Origin: Beroe forskalii
Taxonomy: Eukaryota; Ctenophora; Nuda; Beroida; Beroidae
Assembly (NCBI GenBank): GCA_011033025.1
Contig: WFMF01000338.1
Span: 124,001-188,000, forward strand
Length of the DNA: 64,000 nt
Direction: 5' to 3'
The notes under the pieces were generated by a model, which saw only the letters and a program-made list of their open reading frames with translations, searched no databases and was not told the DNA's origin. Of this stretch, positions 41,753 to 54,063 are shown piece after piece. Both the position numbers and the translations under genes were made by a program. The number at the start of each line of letters is the position of its first letter. Position 1 is the stretch's first letter.

Positions 41753-44700
41753 TCACGAGTTGAAACAAAGTCCCGCGACCCCGCAGCAGGCCCGTGGCAG
41801 GTTTATTTTCTCTGCCGGACTCCACTTGTTCGCCGTTGGGTCGTAGGTTTCCACGGTGTTGAGACACTGAGTGATGTCGCAGCCTCCAACAACATAGAGC
41901 CTGTTGTCAACTACCCCACAACCCGCGTAACTGAGAAGGGTGGGAAGATTTACTGCAAAGAAAAAGGGAAGGAATAGCCCAGATGCTGGGAAATCATATT
42001 AACATTACAAGGAGGAAAACATTTAGAAGTTTTCAATTGATTCCTGAAAATTATAGGAAAAGCGTCTCTATTAATTGTTGAATACTTCGTATAACTGTAA
42101 CTTCTGGGAGCGCCTAACATGGACAGCATTGACCAGGTATCATTGACAGGATTATACTTCTCCACAGTACTCAGGTTAAAGGAGCCATTGTAGCCCCCTG
42201 CCACCACTATCTCGCCTACCAGCACGCCTGCCACGGCGTACGAACGGTGCGAGTTCATCGAACAGACGCTCTCCCACTTGTTCATCCTGATGTTGTACCT
42301 GAGGGGGATTGAGGGGATGGCGTTGGGTATTGTGAGAAGAGGGGGTGAAGAGCGTAATCAGATAACGTTGACATTAGAAGAAAAAATAGCAGATTGAGAC
42401 GTGCTCAATCCCCCATTTCACACCCAAATTACTCCCTCACCTCTCTACACACTTGAGTTCCTGGTGTCCATCATGTCCCCCTATGGCGTACACCATGCCC
42501 CTGCACGTGCACACAGTGACACCGTTCCTAGGGAACTGCATGTTGCCAATAGTGCTCCATCCGTTGTCCCGGGGATCAAACCTCTCGATGGAGTTGAGGG
42601 TGGTAGAGCTGGAGTTACCTCCTACAACGTACCTGGGAGAGGGGGTCAGGAGTGAGAGAGGAGGCGTAGGTTTCAATCAAGAAATAATGAGTCCGAGATT
42701 CACGGAGAAACACCACTGACAAAAAACCACTGACATTTGACAACCTATAATCGCGCGTTAGGGACTGGGCTGTGAAAAACAGACAGGATTAGGGCAATGG
42801 AGCGTATGATCACGATGGGAATTATTGATACTTCTATTCTTCCATCTTAATGCAGCCGTTGTTAACTTTATGCTTGTTTGAATCAACTTAAGGGTTTTCT
42901 TTTGAAGATGGTGCAGACCCAACCTAAGATGCTGGAGTTTTCTTACTCCATCAAAAATTGAAAAAGTCTCCAGTTTTTTGCTTTTCTGACAAAACTGAGA
43001 ATTATAAAAAAAATTAAAAAATTGCAGGCAAGGATGCCAGCATCTCCAGCGCCCCCAACAGAAAAACCATTATTTATGCTGGAATTTCTTCCAGTTCCAA
43101 GACACTAGTTGATCATCAACTAGTGTCTTGGAACTGGGAGAAATTCCAGCATAAATTCTCGTGTATTGAAAGTAGTTGACGATATCGCTCTTCCCAACTC
43201 ACAGGCAGTTGTCGAGAACAGTAGCGCCGGCACACGACCTTTCCTTCTTCATAGGTGGAAGGTAGCTCCATCTGTTGTTGTAGATGTCATACCGCTCTAC
43301 ACTGCTCAGTGCACTTGACTGTTCGAACCCTGAGAGTTAGAAGGCGTTAGAAATAGAAGAGATGTCTGATGTGTGCTAGAATGGTGTTAGGGATTGTTAG
43401 AGGTTGAAGAAGGAATACAGTACGGTGTTACTGTTGGAGGAGTAACATCGCACTGTACCAACTGCTATCTTTTTACCAACAACATCTCTTCTAACATGTC
43501 AGAAGAATCAAAGAACTGGAAAACGAGATTGGGCTGGTATGCTTCGAAATAAAAGACGCTATAGTCAACCATCTTGATAAGGGTGAGAAACGGGCTGTGG
43601 AAAGAATCAAATCCAACCCAAAGTATTTCTACTCATACGCTAAGTCCTTCTCAAAGGTCAAGCACAGTATAACAACTCTACTGAATGATAACGAGAAACT
43701 GGTTACTGACAGGAAAGAACTGGCTAATATTCTTCAAAAGCAGTTTTGTTCGGTGTTCAGCGACCCGAACTGTCCTGAAAAGTCAGACCCTTCCTTCACG
43801 GTGCCCCCTCTTGGTAGCCATGACCCAGAGCCTGTTGTGACGCTGGATAGCATAATGGAAGCTATATCTGAGATAAAGATAGATTCTGCCCCTGGTCCCG
43901 ACGGTGTGCCAGCTGTTCTGCTAAAGAAATGTGCGGAGAGTCTCAGTGTTCCCATCCATCTTCTTTGGACAGAGTCCATGTCTTCCGGTGTTGTGCCAAG
44001 CTTCTACAAGAAGGGACTCATTACACCGCTTTTTAAAAAAGGTAGTAGATGTGAAGCGGCTAACTACTGACAGACCTGTCACTCTGACTTCTCATGTTGT
44101 CAAGGTCTATGAAAGGGTGGTCAGAAAGCACATGGTACAGCATATTGAATCCAACAGTCTTCTCACCGATAAACAACACGGATTCAGATCAAATAGAAGC
44201 TGCCTTACCCAAATGCTCGACCATTTTGATGACATATTTGAAGGGTTCACGCGTGGCGAGGACACTGACTCTATTTACCTCGACTACGCAAAAGCGTTTG
44301 ATAAAGTGGATCTAGGTCTCCTTGTTCAGAAACTGAAGAGATATGGATTTCATGATAAAATCATTGATTGGATTCAGTCCTTCCTTTCTGACCGGGAGCA
44401 AACTGTAGTACTTAATGGTACTCATTCCGACAGTGCTTTAGTTCTTAGTGGTGTTCCTCAAGGAAGTGTTCTGGGGCCGCTTTTATTCATCCTGTTCATT
44501 AATGACCTGGAACATATAGTACTCTCATCAAAGGTGAGCTTCTTTGCTGATGACACAAGAGTTTCAAGACAGATCAGATGCTACGAAGACTGTTTGTTAC
44601 TTCAGGATGACTTGTTCCGTATTATTGGTTGGTCACATGCCAATAACATGAAACTTCACGAACAGAAGTTTGAGCTTCTGAATCACCTTCACAATCAAAG

Positions 44701-47700
44701 AAGCCTTTTCCTCGAACTCCCGTTCTTTGCTGAAGCATTGCAGTACAAGGTATCCGATGAGGAAGTACTCTATCCTGTTGAGAATGTTAGGGACCTCGGT
44801 GTTCAGGTAGCAAGCGATCTAAGCTGGTCAAGACACATCGCAAGCATGGTCACCAAGGCTAGAAGTACGCTATCATGGGTGTTCAGTGTCTTCAAAACTC
44901 GTGACAGTACTGTCATGACTACAATGTACAAGTCAATTGTAAGAAGTACACTAGAGTACTGCTGTCCCCTGTGGAACCCGAGCAAGATAACTGACATTCA
45001 ACTGATTGAAGGGGTTCAAAGGACATTTACTAGTCGGATAGGAGGCCTCCGCCACCTGAACTACTGGGAGAGATTGGCTAAGCTGAAATTGATGTCACTT
45101 CAACGCAGACGGGAAAGGTACATCATCCTTATGATGTGGAAGATCTTCCACAATGTTGTCCCAAACTGTTGCAATATCAAGTTTAGTTTGACATCAAGGC
45201 ACGGTGCAGTAGCAGTTATTCCTCCCCTGTCTAGGTTAAGCTCATTAGCCAATCAGACGCTTTATGATAGATCATTTGCAGTCCTAGGTCCAAAACTATG
45301 GAACCAAGTACCGAGCACTATCAAAGCAATCGATAAATTTGACACGTTTAAAACTAGTTTGTCGAAATATATTGCTTTGATACCGGACAAGCCTCCGGTC
45401 GTCGGTTACAGCTGCAGCTGGTCCAACTCTCTGGTAGACTACTCACCAACGCGGTGGTCGGACCTCTGATGACCCTACGACTCTACGAAAACTCTACCAA
45501 GTTAGTTAGTTAGTTAGAGGAATTATAATTCAGTCTCAGACCCCAATTCAGTCTGAAGTTCAGACTGAGTTGGGATCTGAGACTGGTTCAGACTCTGAAC
45601 CAGTCTTCGCTTGGAATCCACCGCTTTTTGTGATATCTTTTACAATTTACCGGGTGGAAATATTTGTCTTTTACATCTATTAGTTTCTTCAAGTATCCTC
45701 AGGATAATGTGAAGCATATATTAAATTTTAAGATGCTCAAAGGACTCTTTAAGGTACATTAAGGTATTTGAACACTTACCCCCACAAGCGTACAGGTAAC
45801 CCTGTAGGAAGGCTACTGCTGCCCCACTTCGCTCTGTGTTCAGATTAGCTACAGGTATCCATTCCTTAGTTTCTGCAGAGTAACACTCAACCTGTAGGGT
45901 AGCGTATTGGTAGTTGCTTCATGGTTGGTCAATGTATGTTTTGAAAACAATTTGGGCAGGTTGTAACTAACTTGATAAAGCCGTTAATTAAATAATGAGT
46001 TTAAAAAATCTGACGAATTTTTACCAATATTCATACTAATATTTTACCATCTAAACTTATCATCTGGCCATACTTATAAAATAGCTAAATAACTGTTTCA
46101 CATAGCCCCAACTCACGCTCTTGAGTCTTGCCCCATTGAGCTCCTCGCCTCCCACCGTGTAAAGCACAGTGTTAACCAGCCGGGATCTCCCGGGGTTCTG
46201 GATGGGGCCCGGGATAACGAACTGAGACCTGCCATCAGGAAGCAAGTGGTAGTTCTTAGCTTTGTGGAGGAGAGAGTTACATGTCACGTCACTCGTTATC
46301 AACTCGTCCGTTTCCACCTGAAGTGGGGAGATAGAGTTAGCGGTTACACGTCACGTCACTCGTTATCAACTCGTCCGTTTCCACCTGAAGTGGGGAGGAG
46401 ATTTAGCGTTGTTGAGAGGAGGAGATAGAGTTAGATTTACAGCGTTGTCAGAGGGCTAAAACTGGGTTTCTAGCATCTGGCTGAAGGAGTGGATATTCAT
46501 TTTTACAGGAGAAGATTTTGGGTGAATGCCTCTCCTAGGTTGATGGTAACCCCCTCGTAGGTTAATGTGCTTTGTCAAGATTATCTGATAAACCCCACGG
46601 GATAAGTTCTTGTTGGTTTCATTTGTGGCACCAAATAGGTAAAGGCGGCTGTATACTGAATAGGTAGTGTACAGGGTTGATAATCAGTCGGCACCCCCCC
46701 ACCGCAGACAAAACTATAAGAGTTGGATAAAATTCCCTAGGGACAGTTCTATTTTGATCTGTTGCGATTGGATTTTAGTGTGTATTCGATCTTTTTGTAG
46801 GCCCAAACTTATAGACCTTTAGCTTTTTGAGTTTATTTTGAGATTTCTTTTCAAACTGAGTTGAATTTATCACATTTCCATTTATCTAGCCTCCAGTGAG
46901 TCCTGTAAAAGTGAAATTTCAGATGAAGATAACGACATTACTACCTACTTCACGTGCCTCTTATCAGTGTTGATTTCCTTGCACGATTTCTCCACTTATC
47001 GCCATCGATTCACCATTTTAAAGCCTGATAATGACGTCACTCTCATCCGGTTTTTTATTTGCGTGAGACTTGCACCGTACGTGAGGGCATTTTGATTGTT
47101 TCCTTGCTTCCTCTAGATTTCAGGGACTGAACTTATACGCACCTATATTATATATTATTAATAAAATCAACTGATAATTATGTTTTACTTAGCATATTCA
47201 TTCTGTCTCATTTAGCAAGCCAAAGATAACGTAAATTATTTTTATCATTCAGTAAATGTGGTATATCTACAGGAAGAGAATTACTGCACGCCCGATTTTA
47301 GACCACTTTATTCTTCCGAATGAAATGCATTGGTATGTTGCTTTGGCTTATCAGCTGATTCGAGGTTAACTCTGTTACAGAGAAAATTGAAGTCTACGTT
47401 TATCAAATTTATCAAAGTCTACTGATAAGAAATTCTAAATGTTTCCTGGAAATTTAATACAAATTCGTGACCATCGTGACGAATTTACAGTTATACAGAA
47501 TTCGGGAAAACCAGGAAATGTGTTCTTACTTTCAGTTTCTGGTGTGTCATCGACAAATTATTCAACATTATGTAATCAGCAAAAAGTTATCCGAAGAAAA
47601 TGTCATGGGATTCACGAAGATATGCAAATTTTTGCTTCCTCAATCAATCTAAATTCATGCAAAACTAGGTGCGTCATCAATCAATTTCGTTTTACCATGA

Positions 47701-50700
47701 TGTAACTTTCAGAAATTGCCTATTTTGGAGCTGATTGAGTGATGAGATCTGAGTAAAAGTTGTGACAGTCGACACATACCTGAGACTTGATGGTCAATTA
47801 TATGGGAAGTTGCAGCACTATGTCTCAGGCATGCATTGGGAATTGGATTGAATCCAATATCGCGAATTATGCTATTCAATGTACGGCATCAAACCGGCTA
47901 TTTTTGATGCACAACCACTAAATTTTACTCCAGACTGCCACATGGAATTTTACATTCCGTTATTATTATTATTCATTATCATTCGTTTTGTATTGTTAGG
48001 ACTTTCTGAGGAACTGTAAATTGTTATCAGTGTAAATTCCTCGACCCAGTGCAACCTTTTCATTATCTCTCAGCCATTTTACGGAGTCCCAAATCTCCCT
48101 GTTTTATCGAGGTTTTTCTACAGAATTCCATCTGGACTCCACTACTGTGTTAACAATCTTATCTCATACTGATATAGCAAGAATATATCTTACCTTAGTA
48201 AGAAGATATCTGATAGGGATGAGAGGGAGTCTGATGACAGAGAATAGAGCCTGGAGATACGTCAGTCTGTTGGAGACGTCATGTTTGACCCAAGTCATGA
48301 CAGCTTCAAACACCAAGTCCTCGCTCTCAGCATGGAGATTATCGCTGGAGATCAGCTCCCATACCTGCCACGGGAGATAAGATAAGATAAGTTTAGATAA
48401 GATAAGATAAGATAGTCGGGGTAGTTGAGATAAGATTACATTAAATGGGTTGTTGAGATAAGATAACTGGGTAGTTTTGATAAGATAAGATAATATAGTT
48501 GGGTATAACTGGGTTGTTAAGATAAGAAATTAAGGATATAAGAGATGATGATAAGAGAGGCTAAGGGAGACGTGGGGTTTAGAGTGATTTAGAGAATATT
48601 AGATAGATGTCAGATAGAAGGAAGTCAGATAGAAGGAAGTCAGATGGTGGGTAGAATTAGAAAGTGGAGGTGGATGTGATCCAATGTGATATCTTCCAAG
48701 AAATTGTGGTAATCTCCCTTTGAAAGTTGAAGCGGCCCCTTTTGAACTTTACAATGCTGTTCTATCTATAAACTTAACAAGTTGGAGAATGGTGGTAAAT
48801 TGTCAAACAGCTGGCAACTTGATCAGTTGGGACACTAGGAGTAGGTGGTATGACACGTTAACTTGTCCTATATCAAGCCAAGATAATGATATCACTGCCA
48901 ACAGACAATAGTTGGAAGGATTAGAGGCTCAGTCAGACAATGTATCAGGATCCCCTGCTCCCATTGTGAGGTAGATACTACCCAAACACCTGCTCAACTT
49001 CCAGAGATAGCCTTGTGTCAAGATACCACCCACATGATAGGCACCAGACGGTTTGACTTTATCAACTCACCATAGTAAATTCTCACATCGATGTCATTTC
49101 TTGGGTTCAACCACCCATAATGATTGTGACCGCCCTTGCAGATGGTTATTGGACTAAGCCATGTATCAAATTTAGGTGGATATAGAAGTATGAAGTATTA
49201 GGCACATAACAAGTCTGCAGTTGGTGGTCAAAGCTTGAGGGAGAGGCCACTCTAAGTGAATTTACAGTGTCATCTGTGAACAGATAGCCAGATGATCACT
49301 GGTTCCGTGCTGGTTCCATTCAAGAATGTTGGCAAAATGCCAAACCACTCATTCGTGAAATTTTATTATCTTATCAACAGATGAAGTACATCAAATGATC
49401 ACAATTGTAAAACCACAGATTCTTTGCACCCACCTGACTGTAAAGGAGTTTACAGAAGTCCTCTGTGTTGGACACCTCCTTGAAGTGCTGTAGAATGTAC
49501 ACATCTGCTGCCTGCTTCAGTTCATCACACATTATGGTTTTACCGAAGTGTCGCAGGGCGATGCAGTTCATTGAGCTCATGTGTCGTTTCAGAAACCCAA
49601 CACACGCCTGATAGAGTCTCTTATTATTCAGGAAGCCAACACAAGCCTGATTGATTCTCTAATTATTATAATTATCTAAATATACTTTAAATGGTCTCAA
49701 GATGAGTTCAAATTCAATTTTGGGGCTGCTAGAGACTTCAAGGAGAATTGAAGCATATCTGTATTTCCATCCACTAACTCTGGTGACAGTGATGAACTTG
49801 AGTTGTGTTGCTGCCACCATCATAGCTTGAACTTCTAGCAATGTCAGCTCTATGGTACCAGTGTACGTGAACTCGATGAGATTCTCTATCACATCACCGT
49901 CCAGTTCCACCCTGAATATCACATGTTTATTGGTTTTACATTTCCCTTGAAAATCAATAAACACAATGTAACTCTCCAGTTAAAGTCATGAATATTTGAA
50001 GATTATTTCAAAGACTACCCAATGATCTATTTCTAACACAACGTTTTATTTCAGGATCAACAAACCGAGCATAGGATCCTCTAATCTTCCCACCTGGAAT
50101 GGACTTACTTCCTACCACGAATGGCAAATCCAACCTTCGTATCTGTCAAGAATAAAACATTTCCTGGCACAATTCCAACCTTATTTCCTCGAACATTTCC
50201 TTCCCAAATTCCTCTTCAACTCACTTGTACTGACTGATCTCTGAGAGCTTGTCCCCACTATCCAGCAGTGAAGCAAAGCAGAGGGATGAGGAAATGAGGA
50301 TTATCTTGTGAGCTGGAATCTCCTTATCTCCTGCAATATTACACGGTATTTTCATATTGTGTGGAATGTGTTGAGCAAGGTTGGATATTGGCAAAAACTG
50401 TTAAAACTGTGAAACTTTTGAATAGTTATGTTATTTTTTCATATGATGATGAGCCAATAAACAGGACGATATCAAGTAAATTCTAAGTGGACGCTGAAAA
50501 ATTCGCATCCAAATTCCAAACTTTCCTTTTGTTTGAAAAAACTTCCGATGAGACAATGCCATTGTGAAAACGGCACATTCTATTTTCTAATACCTACAAG
50601 AGGCTCCATAATTCTGCAATTTTCGTATTTATTAATGCGCTCCATATTTTATTCATACAAATTTATTAATCGGTTAAATTTCGAACTGTAATTTTCCCCC

Positions 50701-51546
50701 GTATTTATCATGAAATGATGTTATTTGATGAAACTAAATTTTCCAGTGAAATTCATACATTCTTTCTACACAATTTAGTAACTTTACCAGCACCGGGCAT
50801 CCATATCTTACTGGAATGAGAAACTCCCCACCCCACCCTCGTTTAAACTTTCTTAAGAACCTGGTCAGCACTCGTTCGACTCAATCTCAGAATCAGGGCG
50901 GCCAGAATTCAGCTATACCTTAATCAGCTTAAATTTTAGTCAAGACTTTTCACTTGAATTTCACAATTCCCTTTGATCCCCTTTCCTACTCCTCCTTCCC
51001 CTTATAACCTACCAGCCTGAACCCTTGCTCGTGCCCTTTCCTACTCCCCCTTCCCTATAACCATTCAGCCTGAATCAGCACACAGCAGATGTGGTTTCTA
51101 TCGTCATTCATGGTTTCACCGTCACAGAGGGTTTCTTTCTAGAGGTGTTTTACCACTGAAAGGGGGTCTCTTCCTAGATCCCCCGTGTTGCTTACCACTG
51201 AGAGAGATGGGAGGGGTTGCTTTGATGTTGCTCTAGCTATGTGTTGCTTGGTGTTGCTATTTTATGTTGCTATTTGTAGCAGCAACAGAGTGTTGCATTA
51301 TAGGTTGCTATTCTAGGTTGCTCTAGTTATGAGTATGTGTGTTGCTTGGTGTTGCTTTACAGGAGTGTTGCTTTATAGGCTGCTATTTGTAGCAACATCT
51401 GAGTGTTGCTTTAAGGGTTGCTATTTTTAGCAGCATCTGAGTGTTGCTTTATAAGTTGCTATTTGTAGCAGCATCAGAGTGGCCATGTCAAAGTTAATTA
51501 AAGATAATACAAATTACAAACTACACATACCTGGGAGAGTGTCCAT
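41753..51546 (-). CDS. Kelch-like BTB-BACK-Kelch protein
   Basis: Eleven exons in perfect phase: 51531-51546, 50225-50330, 49779-49911, 49434-49619, 48194-48364, 46117-46317, 45780-45891, 43203-43329, 42441-42632, 42102-42298 and 41753-41952, giving 546 residues. The BTB domain (residues about 4-110) has DKEIPAHK and FTYTGTIEL but starts abruptly, because the usual first helix and strand are missing or in an unseen exon. BACK follows (about 115-230, VWELISSDNL, AVMTWVKHD). Six Kelch blades (about 245-540) carry GG doublets and spaced Y/W (YVVGG, YAIGGHDG, VVAGGYNG). The family are substrate adaptors of CUL3 ubiquitin ligases or actin binders. A LINE sits in the intron at 43485-45519. Confidence 0.9.
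43072..43157. repeat. 86-bp near-perfect hairpin
   Basis: ATTTATGCTGGAATTTCTTC and CCAGTTCCAAGACACTAG pair with their complements around TTGATCATCAA. Only one or two mismatches occur in about 38-bp arms. It lies in a Kelch-gene intron and is probably a minimal foldback MITE. Confidence 0.85.
43485..45519 (+). mobile_element. CR1-like LINE in Kelch-gene intron
   Basis: 5' truncated, opposite in orientation to the host gene, with a 3' (TTAG)n tail (GTTAGTTAGTTAGTTAG at 45501-45517). It carries only the pre-RT and RT parts of ORF2. The family differs from the LINEs at 9779 and 18482 in tail and sequence. Confidence 0.85.
43490..45469 (+). pseudogene. LINE reverse transcriptase, one frameshift
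   Basis: The first part (to about 44060) reads through KSNPKYFYSYAKSF and APGPDGVPAVLLKK to FKKGSRCEAANY. About 4 extra bases there (TGAC-like, about 44068) shift the frame, which resumes at RPVTLTSHVVKVYERVV. Then come QHGFR, YLDYAKAFDKVD, SGVPQGSVLGPLLF, catalytic FADD, and the LEYCCPLWNPS and LIEGVQRTFT thumb region. Single-frameshift damage suggests a young insertion. Confidence 0.85.
45531..45605. repeat. Double hairpin after LINE tail
   Basis: CAGTCTCAGA-CCCAA-TCAGTCTGAA pairs with TTCAGACTGA-TTGGG-TCTGAGACTG (45531-45585). An overlapping second hairpin, GACTGGTTCAGA/TCTGAACCAGTC, lies at 45581-45605. It looks like a small foldback element. Confidence 0.75.
46276..46397 (-). repeat. 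Duplicated splice acceptor, Kelch exon 6
   Basis: A 55-bp segment holding the CAG acceptor and first 14 codons of exon 6 is repeated at a 67-bp period (46276-46330 and 46343-46397). The proximal acceptor (exon start 46317) keeps the frame. The distal one (exon start at about 46384) reads the same 14 codons, then one more and a TAA stop. Confidence 0.8.
46430..48190. other. Kelch-gene intron 5, nothing recognised
   Basis: AT-rich intron sequence. A frame at 47439-47705 has no protein-like features. No repeat family, RNA gene or exon stands out. Confidence 0.6.
48374..48500. repeat. GATAA microsatellite
   Basis: Repeated GATAAGATAA interrupted by GTTGA and GGGTAGTT segments, in the intron upstream of Kelch exon 5. 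Confidence 0.85.
49581..49658 (-). repeat. Duplicated splice acceptor, Kelch exon 4
   Basis: A 39-bp segment with the exon start is present twice: AG|AGACTCTATCAGGCG (exon start 49619) and AG|AGAATCAATCAGGCT (exon start 49658). Both keep the frame, so use of the distal site would add 13 residues repeating the QACVGFL segment. Confidence 0.75.
51215..51480. repeat. TTGCT minisatellite
   Basis: About five diverged units of roughly 50 bp containing GAGTGTTGCTTTATAGG, TTGCTATTTGTAGCAGCA; each unit also has a small TTGCTA/TAGCAG inverted repeat. In the first intron of the Kelch gene. Confidence 0.8.
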
Positions 51547-52288
51547 TCTTGTCTGGCGATGTTGTAGTTGTGCGTGGTATGATGTGCTCCGCCACGTTGC
51601 CTTTCCCCGGTTTCATTTCTAGATGGTTCTATCATAAGGAGGTGGGGAGACATGATCTTAAGATAAATATCACTTAGACGAGGATATCGGGGAACGAGGC
51701 AAGTTCACTCATTCACTCAATAAGACTTGATACGGCAAAAGAAACTTTGCAAATAAAATGAAATGTTATGCTAGCAAGTCTGAAGTCCCAGACGATTTAG
51801 GCGACAAAACAACGACTAAAATCACAAGCCAGACACCGCTGACAACACTCTTAACTAAATAACTAGCATAGCATAAATACAAATTTAAACAAATCGGTAA
51901 AAGTTAAAAGGAATACACAAAGCCTCATCCCCTTCAATAAGCGAGTAGTATTCTCTGAACAGATGATACCCACATGAAAAAGCGAGCACAACATCGCCAA
52001 CTTCGTCATTACTTTATAGTTTTACGGATATTGAGTGACCAGGACACAACACATACGGTGGACAACTACAGATAAAGACTCTTGTGAAGATATTCATGGT
52101 TTGGGGTATAAAACATGCTGGCCTCAGGGACACACTCACAACCTCGTATTTAGATAGCTGTTTAGCTCTTCATTAGAGCTCAGCGAGCCAGCTGCTCTGT
52201 TCTTCATCATGAACAGGTGTTATAACAGCCTCCAACACGAAACATACCCCAAGGTGTCTTCCCGCAACCTGCACCTGCACCGCGCCAA
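51547..52288. other. Probable 5' UTR/upstream region of Kelch gene
   Basis: No open frame continues upstream of the ATG at 51546: the frame meets a TGA about 70 bp further up. An unseen 5' exon carrying the missing start of the BTB domain could lie here or further upstream, but I cannot support one. Confidence 0.4.
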
Positions 52289-52368
52289 CCAATCACAGCC
52301 CGGCATCCGGGTCACGTGAGAGGTGTCGACCAATCAGAGGAGAGCAGGGGTGTGGTGAGAGCCAATGG
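52289..52368 (-). promoter_or_regulatory. CCAAT-box cluster, candidate promoter
   Basis: Three CCAAT boxes (52289 CCAATCAC, 52330 CCAATCAG, 52362 CCAATGGG) plus an E-box CACGTG (52313-52318) within 80 bp of locally GC-rich sequence. It lies 740 bp upstream of the first Kelch exon, so it is a fair promoter candidate. The strand is inferred from that gene. Confidence 0.5.
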
Positions 52369-52399
52369 GAGCTGTGGTGAGGGCGCAGGTGTTGCGCAC

Positions 52400-53667
52400 A
52401 GGTGTGCTGCGTTCCCCGACCGATCATTGAGTGCGGCTTTGATCTGTGAGATGAGTGTATGTGTGTAAAACGACTACACTCACCAATGTACTCAATGTAC
52501 ACAAATAATAGCTGGACTTTATCGTTTTCAAGGATTGACAGAATCATACTTGAGATGTAGACCTCTCATACTCTCCTCTTCGAGAATCCATCAATCCAAT
52601 TCTATTTCTAACGAAGTCACAAAAAGAAAATGTGTCGAACAAAATCGAGAGAAAATCTTATAATATGTCACGATCGAAAATAAGTTCCCATGGGGGCGAG
52701 ATAACAAAATATGAGAACAACAAATTCCTGTGCCCCAACTGATAAGCATATATTTCACAAAACCCAGTACCATTATCTTCTCTCAGTCACTCAAACCTAA
52801 ATTACAAAAGTCGCCAGGAATCCTACCACAAATACATCCGTGACTCCTTCAGCCTCGTGGCCTCACATAACTCAAACATAAATTACAGTGCGATAGCAGA
52901 GGCATCATAAGTATGTATCGTGGTGGTGTGATAACCGCAGGATGAATTATCTCCCTTATCTCTAAATTCTTATCACAATCCGGGAGGATATATATATATA
53001 TATGAGAGTGCTGTGTGATAAATTATTAATGATGGTGTTGAGTTACAAGATGTCTCGGTCGTCCTCTAGGGGTCTCTCTCCCTCGGAATACGATGGCTGG
53101 TAGGAGTGACGTCATTATCATAGATTAGAGTGGGGAGTTAGTGACAGGGGCAACCGCCTACTTACTGCACCCGGTGATATATTCTGATCACATTTCTGTC
53201 ATGGTTCACATTGTTTGGTTATTTTATATCTGCGATAAAGGAGGCTGTATCGCTTATCTTTGAAATCATTATTGTTATCTCAAGTATACGCCACTGTGCT
53301 ATTTAGGGTTAATGATATCAAAAGGGCACATTTATTAATTGGCGATGTAATCATCTATTAGATTTAATGATCCTCCATTTTCGCCCATTTATGATACGTA
53401 ATTAATAATACGTAATTGATTATTGATACGTAAAGTTAGTAAGTTAATACTACTCCACTTATAATACTACTCCACTTATAATATTTATTCACTTTTTTCT
53501 ATTGTCACATATCGTTATCAAGGAGACAGTAGACTTAGTACAATGAGACTCTCAGATAATCCTTGCTGCACTTGTCAACATTTATCTGGAAATTATAACC
53601 TACAAACAATTCGATAGATCACCCAAAGTTTTCTGATATTTCCCATAGTAATCAGAGGGAAGTTGTC
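52400..53667. other. Intergenic, no gene seen
   Basis: Contains a short (TA)n run at about 52989-53002 and a twice-repeated AATACTACTCCACTTAT at about 53447. Nothing else recognised. Confidence 0.6.
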
Positions 53668-54063
53668 TGGCTTCCCTGTGGAAATGATAACAGATTTTAA
53701 GAGGCACCTACGTTTCTATCTTCACTTGTATAAAATTTTCATGGGTTCTTTCGAATGCCAAAATCCTCAATATCTCACGGTTCATATATCGCCCATGAGG
53801 ACGATATCTAAAAAGTTAATATTGATCTTAGAAGAGAAGTACAGCTGCTTATGGTTTATAAAAGGATAACTTCATCCAGACATCTAAATAATCAAAAGTT
53901 TAAACTGAAAATCTCAATATCAGTTCATTATCAAATCAAAATATATCACAACGTTCAGAAAATAAAACTTTGTGGCCCTATCAGTATTAAATTTAAAGCA
54001 CTATCAAACATGCCGAAAATGTAACAAAGAAAACCTGAAAAAGCAAATCAAACCGTTCCAAAC

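Noticed and set aside
47439-47705. 88-codon frame in Kelch intron
   Set aside because: Wrong strand for the gene, no splice-site support, low-complexity-free but unlike any domain; expected by chance.
52270-52400. Bidirectional CpG-island promoter with an unseen plus-strand gene
   Set aside because: No plus-strand coding exon can be supported between 52400 and 53667.
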